In this document: one piece after another, positions 57,420 through 64,000 of the stretch
How positions within the stretch are numbered: the first letter of the stretch is position 1
Layout: the number at the start of each line of letters is the position of its first letter
The notes under the pieces: model-generated
Told to the model about the DNA's origin: nothing
The model's input: only the letters and a program-made list of their open reading frames with translations
Databases searched by the model: none
NCBI RefSeq assembly: GCF_030247195.1
Contig: NC_080672.1
Coordinates: 402,831,037 to 402,895,036, forward strand
Direction: 5' to 3'
DNA from: Topomyia yanbarensis
Taxonomy: Eukaryota; Arthropoda; Insecta; Diptera; Culicidae
DNA: 64,000 nt
Translations under genes and position numbers: made by a program

Positions 57420-60400
57420 CTAAATTGGGATATTTATCGTTTTTATGAAGGTATAAATAAGGGACATATAGGAGAAATCACGAGTTGCCAGCATATCTCG
57501 GACTGGTACATTGGGTGGTCTACCTCGGGCCCGAAGGGATTCCTTTAACTGAGACCTGGCGTCACAATACCCGGCGCATACCCAGACAACGTGTTCGATG
57601 TCGTGATAGCCCTCGTCACAAGCGCACAGACTACTCTCCGCAAGCCCAATACGCCGCAAATGCGCATCCATGGTGTAGTGATTGGACATAAGTCGGGACA
57701 TTACACGAATAAAATCCCGACCCACATCCATCCCCCCGAACCAAGGCTTCGTTGATACCTTTGGGATAATCGAATGTAGCCATCGTCCAAGTTCCCCATT
57801 GCTCCACGAGGTTTGCCAACTGTTGAGTGTCCTCTGACGACAAATACTAAAAAATTCATTGAAGCAGATTGGTCTTTCGTATATGTCACCATTTAATGCG
57901 CCCACCTTTGCTAATGAGTCGGCCTTTTCATTGCCCGGGATAGAACAATGAGAGGGGACCCAAACAAAGGTAATCTTATAAGATTTTTCAGATAACGTAC
58001 ACAAGGACTCCTGTATCTTCCCCAGAAAATACGGTAATTGCTTTTTAGGCTTCACCGCACGAAGAGCCTCGATAGAGCTGAGGCTGTCCGAAACGATGAA
58101 GTAGTGATCTGTGGGCAGAGTGTCGATGATCCCAAGGGTGTACTGAATTGCAGCTAACTCTGCGACGTAAACTGAAGCGGGATCATTGAGCTTGAATGAA
58201 GCGGTGATAGTATTGTTGAAGATACCGAAGCCAGTGGACCCATCGAGATTTGATCCGTCAGTGTAAAACATTTTGTCGCAGTCGACTTCTCGGAATTTAT
58301 TATAAAATATATTGGGGATCACCTGCGGGCGTATATGGTCCGGGATTCCACGAATCTCTTCCTTCATGGATGTGTCGAAGAATACAGTAGAATCAGAAGT
58401 ATCTAGCAAACGAACACGGTTGGGAGTATATGCAGAAGGATTAATGCTCTGTGCCATGTAGTCGAAGTACAAGGCCATAAATCGGGTTTGAGAATTAAGC
58501 TCGACGAGCCTCTCGAAGTTTTCAATTACCAACGGGTTCAGAATGTCGCATCGGATGAGCAATCGATATGAGAGTTCCCAAAATCGATTTTTTAGCGGAA
58601 GAACGCCCGCCAGCACTTCGAGACTCATCGTATGGGTCGAGTGCATGCAACCCAAGGCAATGCGCAAGCAACGATACTGGATTCTCTCTAGTTTGATGAA
58701 GTGTATGTTCGCAGCGGAGCGGAAACAGAAACACCCGTACTCCATCACCGACAATATCGTTGTTTGGTACAACCTGATCAGGTCTCCTGGGTGAGCACCC
58801 CACCATGTTCCAGTTATTGTTCGGAGAAAATTGATCCTTTGTTGGCATTTCTGTTTCAGATACCTAATGTGACATCCCCAGGTACCTTTAGAGTCGAACC
58901 AGACCCCGAGATATTTAAATGTGAAAACCTGGTTGATCGTTGCACCCATTATTAAAAGCTGGAGTTGCGCCGGCTCACGTTTCCTAGAAAAAACAACCAA
59001 CTCAGTTTTCTCCGTGGAGAACTCAATACCCAGCTGAAGAGCCCAAGCAGACAAATTGTCCAAGGTATTTTGTAATGGTCCTTGCAAGTCGGCAGCTTTG
59101 GGCCCTGTAACAGAGACCACCCCGTCGTCTGCAAGTTGCCTTAGCGTGCATGAATTGGCAAGACAATCGTCAATGTCATTCACGTAGAAATTGTAGAGCA
59201 GGGGACTTAGACATGAGCCCTGGGGAAGACCCATGTAGCTAAATCGCGATGTTGTTAAATCGCCATGCGAAAAGTGCATGTGCTTTTCAGACAACAGGTT
59301 TAGCAAAAAGTTATTTAAAATTGGCGAAAGACCATGCTGGTGCAGCTTCTCTGACAGAGTGTTGATAGAAACTGAGTCAAAAGCCCCCTTAATATCCAAG
59401 AAGACTGATGCCATCTGCTCTTTGTTAGCATAGGCCATTTGGATTTCTGTAGAAAGCAACGCAAGGCAATCGTTCGTCCCTTTGCCTTTGCGGAAGCCAA
59501 ATTGTGTATCTGACAGTAAGCCATTTGCTTCAACCCAATTGTCGAGGCGAAACATGATCATTTTCTCGAACAACTTCCGAATACAGGACAGCATTGCAAT
59601 CGGCCGATATGAGTTGTGGTCGGAGGCTGGTTTTCCTGGTTTTTGGATGGCGATGACCTTCACTTGCCTCCATTCATAAGGGACAATGTTACCCTCAAGA
59701 AACTTGTTAAATAAATTCAACAGGCGCCTTTTTGCAGTGTCAGGCAGATTCTTCAGCAAGTTGAATTTGATTCTGTCTAACCCTGGGGCGTTATTGTTGC
59801 ACGATAAGAGAGCAAGTGAGAACTCCACCATCGAAAACGGTGTTTCGTTCGCGGTATCGTGAGAAGACGCGGCGCGGTACGTTTTCTGTACAGGAACAAA
59901 GTCCGGACAGATCTTCTTGGCGAAAGCGAATATCCAACGGTTTGAATATTCCACGTTCTCGTTGGTACTATTACGGTTACGCATACGTCGAGCCGTACCC
60001 CAAAGAGTGCTCATCGCTGTTTCTCTCGTTAACCCGTCGACGAACCGGCGCCAATAACTGCGTTTTTTGGCTTTCATTAGACTCTTCATTCGCCTTTCTA
60101 ACGACGCGTACTGTTGATAGCTAGCGGGTAACCCGTCTTCCCGGAAGGCCTTATATGCAGTGGACTTTTCCGCGTACAGCTCTGAGCACTCTTTATCCCA
60201 CCACAGGGTGGGAGACCGTCTATGGGTATTCGCGCTGGGTACTGGTTTAGTCTGAGCTTGATTCGCACTGTCGAGAATCAAGCCAGCCAAAAACCTGTAC
60301 TCTTCCTCCGGAGGAAGTTCTTGAGTGGATTCGATTTTAACGGATATCGCGGTCGCGTAACTCTTCCAATCAATGTTCCGTGTGAGGTCATACGATACAT

Positions 60401-61127
60401 TGATTGTTTCCGATGGTCTTGAACCGTTAGCAATTGAAATCACGATAGGCAAATGATCGCTACCGTGGGGATCAGGGATCACCTTCCACATGCAATCTAA
60501 CTGTAGCGATGTCGAGCAAAGCGATAAATCCAACGCGCTTGCGCGTGCTGGTGGTGTAGGAATCCGCGTCATTTCTCCCGTGTTTAAGATGGTCATGTTG
60601 AAATTATCGCAAAGATCTTGGATTAATGTTGATCTATTATCATCATGAAGACAGCCCCATACCGTACCGTGCGAGTTAAAGTCTCCCAGAACTAGCCGCG
60701 GTGCCGGTAAGGATTCCGTGATATTACAAAGCGTTCGGTGCCCTACCGAGGCTCTAGGAGGAATGTAGATGGAAGCAATGCAAAGGTCTTTACCTTTGAT
60801 TAAAACTTGACAAGCGACAATTTCAATGCCTGGTGTCGAAGGGAGGTTAATTCGGTTGAAAGAATAGCACTTTTTGATCCCCAAAAGTACTCCTCCATAG
60901 GGGTTTTCTCGATCCAGACGAATTATATTAAAGTCGTGGAAGTTGAGATTTATATCGGAAGTTAACCAAGTTTCACATAATGCGAAAGCATCACATTTTA
61001 AACTATTTAGTAAAAATTTAAAGGAATCGATTTTCGGGAGGATACTTCTGCTGTTCCACTGTAGAACAGTGATCGAATCGGTGACCTCGTTCGATGACTT
61101 AGCCATCGAAGGATACGATCGCTGCAA
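57420..61127 (-). CDS. LINE ORF2: endonuclease, reverse transcriptase, RNase H
   Basis: A 1235-codon protein that nicks target DNA and copies the element RNA at the nick. The APE-type endonuclease (about residues 17-235) keeps VLQWNSRSI, the Glu in CETWL, LGDFNSHG (about residue 146) and GSDHLPI. The RT (about 470-740) keeps SYRPIAMLS, FLDIKGAFDSV (about 580), GLPQGSCLSPLLYNFYVND and LADDG (about 667), where the usual Tyr before ADD is Leu. RNase H (about 950-1075) keeps YTDGSN, AELAAIQ, VSDSLSS and HCSIPGNEKADSLAK. A C-terminal CACDEGYHDIEHVVWVC motif may bind zinc. The first ATG is at 61127, but the ATG at 61104-61106 overlaps the ORF1 stop (ATGGCTAA) and is an equally good start for termination-reinitiation. 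No lesion was seen. Confidence 0.95.
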   Translation of the reverse strand: MQRSYPSMAKSSNEVTDSITVLQWNSRSILPKIDSFKFLLNSLKCDAFALCETWLTSDINLNFHDFNIIRLDRENPYGGVLLGIKKCYSFNRINLPSTPGIEIVACQVLIKGKDLCIASIYIPPRASVGHRTLCNITESLPAPRLVLGDFNSHGTVWGCLHDDNRSTLIQDLCDNFNMTILNTGEMTRIPTPPARASALDLSLCSTSLQLDCMWKVIPDPHGSDHLPIVISIANGSRPSETINVSYDLTRNIDWKSYATAISVKIESTQELPPEEEYRFLAGLILDSANQAQTKPVPSANTHRRSPTLWWDKECSELYAEKSTAYKAFREDGLPASYQQYASLERRMKSLMKAKKRSYWRRFVDGLTRETAMSTLWGTARRMRNRNSTNENVEYSNRWIFAFAKKICPDFVPVQKTYRAASSHDTANETPFSMVEFSLALLSCNNNAPGLDRIKFNLLKNLPDTAKRRLLNLFNKFLEGNIVPYEWRQVKVIAIQKPGKPASDHNSYRPIAMLSCIRKLFEKMIMFRLDNWVEANGLLSDTQFGFRKGKGTNDCLALLSTEIQMAYANKEQMASVFLDIKGAFDSVSINTLSEKLHQHGLSPILNNFLLNLLSEKHMHFSHGDLTTSRFSYMGLPQGSCLSPLLYNFYVNDIDDCLANSCTLRQLADDGVVSVTGPKAADLQGPLQNTLDNLSAWALQLGIEFSTEKTELVVFSRKREPAQLQLLIMGATINQVFTFKYLGVWFDSKGTWGCHIRYLKQKCQQRINFLRTITGTWWGAHPGDLIRLYQTTILSVMEYGCFCFRSAANIHFIKLERIQYRCLRIALGCMHSTHTMSLEVLAGVLPLKNRFWELSYRLLIRCDILNPLVIENFERLVELNSQTRFMALYFDYMAQSINPSAYTPNRVRLLDTSDSTVFFDTSMKEEIRGIPDHIRPQVIPNIFYNKFREVDCDKMFYTDGSNLDGSTGFGIFNNTITASFKLNDPASVYVAELAAIQYTLGIIDTLPTDHYFIVSDSLSSIEALRAVKPKKQLPYFLGKIQESLCTLSEKSYKITFVWVPSHCSIPGNEKADSLAKVGALNGDIYERPICFNEFFSICRQRTLNSWQTSWSNGELGRWLHSIIPKVSTKPWFGGMDVGRDFIRVMSRLMSNHYTMDAHLRRIGLAESSLCACDEGYHDIEHVVWVCAGYCDARSQLKESLRARGRPPNVPVRDMLATRDFSYMSLIYTFIKTINIPI

Positions 61128-62436
61128 GGAGGGGCCATTTAGTAGTCAACTGCTTCAAAAATGTTTGCACTATAGGGAGAAAACGTATCAGAAGGCTTTT
61201 AAGAGGATCAGTAACATTGAAAGCTGTGAAAATTAAGTCCACTATGTCAGAAAATTTCATTAGTCCGCTACTGGACTGAGTATCTGTTTGAAAAAAGGGG
61301 ACACTTGGGGTTTTGGATGTCCCTGGAAGTGGTGGGTACTCCTTGTTAGAATTAATATTTCCAAGTCCTGGAGCAAATTGCTTCGGCTTTTGTGCATCAC
61401 TTCCGTTGGATTTATTGGTTGTAGATGGCGCACTCTGAGTGGACGACACCTTGGCACCCTTACGAGGCAATGTAGGGGAGGCTGGATTTCTCCTCTTCCT
61501 GGATTCCCCTGGGTTAACCAAAGATGTTCCCTCTCGTGGGTCGTCAGATTCTTGCTCAACGTTAGCCAAACCAGCATAGGGATTTTCGGACAGGACAGAT
61601 GGCGAAGCATTCTTTAGCATTTCTGCATAAGAACGCCTTGAGCGTTCCTTAAGGGAGCGCTTAATTTTATCCCCGCGCTGCTTGTACGCAGGGCACGATT
61701 TAAGAGCATGTGAAGGGCCCCCGCAGCAAATACACTTTTCAGTTTCTTTGTCGCAAGAGTCATCCTCATGCTCTCCTTCGCATTTGCCGCATCGTTTCTT
61801 ATTTCCACAATATGTGGCTGTGTGGCCCAACTGCTTGCAATTGCTGCAGCTCATGACCCGCGGTACAAACAGGCGAACTGGTAGGCGAACCCTGTCAAGG
61901 AGGATGTAGTTGGGAAGAGAGGACCCGGCGAATGTCACCCGAAGCGAGCCTGATAGAGAGTAGGTAGTCTTACCTCCCTCGGTGTTTGCGGTATACAATT
62001 GTTTGCATTCTAAGATCTTAATCTGTTCAAGAGAGGGGTCCTTAAAGCAGCCAACCCCGTGCTCCAACAGTTCTTCGCATTTCAGGCCCGGTTCGGACAC
62101 TACCCCATCGATTTCACAGGCCACACAAGGCACGTACGCTTTAAATTCCCGCGTAAAGCGCTCACAGCAAGCAATCGCGTTTGCCTGGCCGAGATCACTC
62201 ACTAGAACACGTATCTTGTTTGCCCGAACACGTGTTATCTGAGTTACGGCCGGGTAATTAGCAGTCAGATCTCGAGAAAGTTTTAATATATTAACCGGTT
62301 TCTCTCCGGTCCGAAAATATACCACCCATGGCCCAGAGGAACCTTCTGGGTACTGCTTTATACGGGGAGCAATGCGAGTATTAGGGGGATCAGGGACTTC
62401 CATGATTGCATCAGATGGTATTTCGCCCTCGGCCAT
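61099..62436 (-). CDS. LINE ORF1: gag-like RNA-binding protein
   Basis: A 445-residue protein expected to coat element RNA. Residues about 40-190 hold the lineage-specific domain (VYFRTGEKPVNILKL, EIDGVVSEPG, VGCFKDPSLEQIKILECKQL). Three zinc knuckles follow at about 197-250: CSNCKQLGHTATYC, CGKCEGEHEDDSC (one residue short) and CICCGGPSHALKSC. After them come a basic segment (KIKRSLKERSRRSYAEM) and a Ser/Pro-rich tail ending in a hydrophobic stretch. The stop overlaps ORF2, which lies in another frame. Relics of this ORF1 family occur at 2290-3600, 17286-18300 and 22180-22460, so its domain order can be checked against them. Confidence 0.95.
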   Translation of the reverse strand: MAEGEIPSDAIMEVPDPPNTRIAPRIKQYPEGSSGPWVVYFRTGEKPVNILKLSRDLTANYPAVTQITRVRANKIRVLVSDLGQANAIACCERFTREFKAYVPCVACEIDGVVSEPGLKCEELLEHGVGCFKDPSLEQIKILECKQLYTANTEGGKTTYSLSGSLRVTFAGSSLPNYILLDRVRLPVRLFVPRVMSCSNCKQLGHTATYCGNKKRCGKCEGEHEDDSCDKETEKCICCGGPSHALKSCPAYKQRGDKIKRSLKERSRRSYAEMLKNASPSVLSENPYAGLANVEQESDDPREGTSLVNPGESRKRRNPASPTLPRKGAKVSSTQSAPSTTNKSNGSDAQKPKQFAPGLGNINSNKEYPPLPGTSKTPSVPFFQTDTQSSSGLMKFSDIVDLIFTAFNVTDPLKSLLIRFLPIVQTFLKQLTTKWPLLAAIVSFDG

Positions 62437-62737
62437 TTAAGCACGAGGGCAGAGCGTTATATAAACGGGAATGTGTCTTATTATTTGATTACAAGGTAGA
62501 GTAAAAGTAGGGAAAAGGAAAGAAAGCAAACGAGGAAAAAAAATAAAGCAAAACTTATCTGCAAACAACGTCGATTGTTCCGCACCAGCGAAAACAATGT
62601 ACTGGATTTACTGTCGGCACCAGCAGAACGGCTGCTAACGAACGAACAAAGGATGACCTTGACTCACTAAAATTTACACACCGAGCACCACTGTGAAATA
62701 TAACGATCCGTTCCGTTCAAAGGTTGGGAGACGTATG
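62437..62737 (-). promoter_or_regulatory. LINE 5' UTR with possible internal promoter
   Basis: The element begins CATACGTC, and with A as +1 an initiator-like TCATAC spans the junction. GGATC at 62705-62709 lies at +28 to +32 and fits the downstream promoter element consensus RGWYV. Insect I and jockey elements use such TATA-less internal promoters. No other function was assigned in the rest of the leader. Confidence 0.55.
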
Positions 62738-62751
62738 AATTGCAATAACTT
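62738..62751. repeat. LINE target-site duplication, 5' side
   Basis: AATTGCAATAACTT, identical to 56544-56557, directly abutting the LINE 5' end. Confidence 0.95.
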
Positions 62752-63496
62752 AAGTTCTATAGCTGATCCTTGTAACTGTTAATACTCAAATGAAAGGCAA
62801 TAATTACATTTATTAGCCTTACTTGTTTTTGTGAGCAAATCTTCCCTCAGTCAAAAGTTATAGCTGTTTAAAAATGTTGTCCACAAACAACATGGGCACG
62901 AAGAGGTTAAGTCCATATCAACATTTGAATAGGGCTAATAAGATTTGTAAACAAACTTTTGTTTTGCTGATTTCTCTTAATTTGTTGTCATTTCAACACA
63001 GAAAACATTTGAAATTGATTCTGCCAAGGGTAAAGATGTTGATTCATGTATATTTTTCATAAAATTCAACTCGTTGGCGGAATAATGAGCGAAATAAGTT
63101 TGTTTACAAAAGTCTCATTAGCCCTTTTGAAGAATTACTATTGAAGTGTCATTGAAATAGAACAAAAATATTTTTCAAATCTGCCATGGGAAAAAATAGC
63201 GGTATGTTTATTGAACAATTTTAAAAAAAATATTGAGATTGGACCAATTCTTTTATGAAAAGTCTTACTCGGCAGTAGTTATAACATTCATGTAATCAAT
63301 GACATTTTAAAGCCGCTGATTATTTAACCTGGGATTAAAAATTATAATTTGAAATTCAAAACATCTAGCTTTAAAATAAACCAAAAAAAAAATACTCAAC
63401 TCAACTGAAAATTCAAAATCTATGCAGTAGATACTTTGCAATTTATTTCCCAAAAACAGCTCACTTGTGGGCTTCGAAAGTAAAGGATCACCTTAA

Positions 63497-63850
63497 TCCA
63501 AATTCAATCCCAAATTAAAACCACAATAGCATGAAAATCAACATTACCAGCTTTTCCCTTCTCCATAGGTCATTGTAAATAATAAAGGATATGGTAGAAA
63601 GGTAAAGTGTTGATGCTTCGCCTACTAAACGGAAGGACGACGATTCATCACACTTTACCATACACACCTACGTCGCGGAGTCGAAGTTTTGGAAGGGTAT
63701 AAGGGCTAGGATTCAACCTACGTCTAATCTACGTACCTAGTCTACGAGTAGGGCTTCTCGAACAAGAATAGAAAGTCTTGTTTAGTTCTTGATGTATTCA
63801 ATATCTGGGCAGCCAGTTACCGAGAGTGTTGTGCAAATGTGTAAATTCTT
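63497..63850. other. Non-coding region
   Basis: A short inverted repeat of GGTAAAGTGTTGATG and CATCACACTTTACC lies at 63601-63651. Nothing else recognised. Confidence 0.4.
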
Positions 63851-64000
63851 GGGCGTTTTTGTGCCTTTCTCATATAGAAAGGTTATGCAATCACTCTAAA
63901 AATCTTCAACCTAATCCCTCAGTCTCCGTTCGTCGAGATCGGAAAATGTCTGTGTGTGCATATGTGTGTATGTGTGTATGTGGAAAAAAATGTCAGCTCT
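63851..64000 (+). repeat. Start of a dispersed mosquito repeat, cut by the window
   Basis: It reads TTTCTCATATAGAAAGGTTA, later CGTCGAGATCGGAAAATGTC, then a (TGTGTA)n run. I know this combination as a very common culicine repeat, but that is from memory. It is truncated at the window end. Confidence 0.55.

Larger units (their letters stand above)
56558..62737 (-). mobile_element. Full-length I/LOA-type LINE retrotransposon
   Basis: The 6180-bp minus-strand element is bounded by a perfect 14-bp duplication. It has a 5' UTR of about 300 bp, ORF1 (445 codons), ORF2 (1235 codons), a 3' UTR of about 850 bp and a poly-A tail (T run at 56556-56570) directly after AATAAA. It copies itself by target-primed reverse transcription. 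RNase H in ORF2 places it with the I/LOA-type lineages rather than Jockey proper. Intact ORFs and a perfect duplication mean recent insertion, and possible activity. Confidence 0.95.
55864..63492. mobile_element. TTAA-flanked inverted-repeat element interrupted by a LINE
   Basis: The outer parts (55864 to about 56200 and about 63120 to 63492) are inverted copies. They include a perfectly matching stretch of nearly 30 bp around CTACTGCCGAGTAAGAC (about 56040 and 63260) and shared AATAAATTGCAA text nearer the ends. TTAA flanks both ends (55860-55863 and 63493-63496). Without the LINE it would be about 1.4 kb. The TTAA suggests piggyBac-type mobilisation. The interior contains a fragment also found beside the minisatellite (37114-37190). 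Confidence 0.78.

Noticed and set aside
58522..60422. Several plus-strand and alternate-frame ORFs inside the LINE
   Set aside because: They are shadows of the intact 1235-codon ORF2.
55864..63492. An LTR retrotransposon or virus-like insertion based on long flanking repeats
   Set aside because: The flanking repeats are inverted rather than direct, and the central ORFs are a non-LTR LINE with its own duplication and poly-A tail.

Overview
This is repeat-dense animal DNA, almost certainly from a culicine mosquito (Aedes-like). The grounds are a non-LTR retrotransposon of the RNase H-bearing I/LOA group, DD37E mariner-type elements, tRNA-derived SINEs and many MITEs and hairpin repeats of kinds I associate with mosquito genomes, together with a eukaryotic tRNA-Ser and a relic of the animal SMN gene. 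I recognise no intact host protein-coding gene. The window looks intergenic or like part of a very large intron.

Layout. 0.5-1.4 kb: a broken, intron-free copy of Smn (survival motor neuron) on the minus strand. 1.8-3.6 kb: a 157-bp direct repeat and a LINE ORF1 relic split by a roughly 700-bp hairpin MITE. 6.4-8.7 kb: a short MITE, a mariner-type relic and a 193-bp palindrome. 11.6-14.7 kb: a decayed LINE ORF2 (minus) carrying two nested insertions, one of them a DD37E mariner. 15.6-18.3 kb: a SINE, another mariner-type relic and three ORF1 domain relics in tandem. 20.5-25.3 kb: two large inverted-repeat elements, the first holding an internally deleted LINE. 26-33.4 kb: LINE relics, a G-rich repeat, a CCCGAA-rich repeat and a second mariner copy. 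35-37.1 kb: a 17-bp minisatellite of about 120 units. 39.3-39.8 kb: a clean hAT-type MITE and a SINE. 42.9-43.4 kb: a LINE ORF1 relic. 44.2-49.05 kb: nearly 5 kb of degenerate AT-rich repeat. 49.36 kb: tRNA-Ser(UGA). 51.2-53 kb: LINE relics. 53.7-55.8 kb: CT-rich degenerate repeat with a MITE and a SINE. 55.86-63.49 kb: a TTAA-flanked inverted-repeat element with a full-length LINE (56558-62737) inserted in it.

The full-length LINE is the only element that looks able to act. It has two long ORFs overlapping at ATGGCTAA, three zinc knuckles in ORF1, intact endonuclease, RT and RNase H residues in ORF2, a poly-A tail and a 14-bp target-site duplication. Older relatives of it lie at 2.3-3.6, 17.3-18.3 and 21.1-22.5 kb, so this lineage has been hitting the locus for a long time.

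Five islands of more complex, GC-richer, apparently single-copy sequence (about 9.6-10.8, 18.4-19.4, 28.1-30.1, 40.1-42.3 and 49.4-50.7 kb) lie between the repeats. They show no convincing coding frame and are the best places to look for host regulatory or untranslated sequence.
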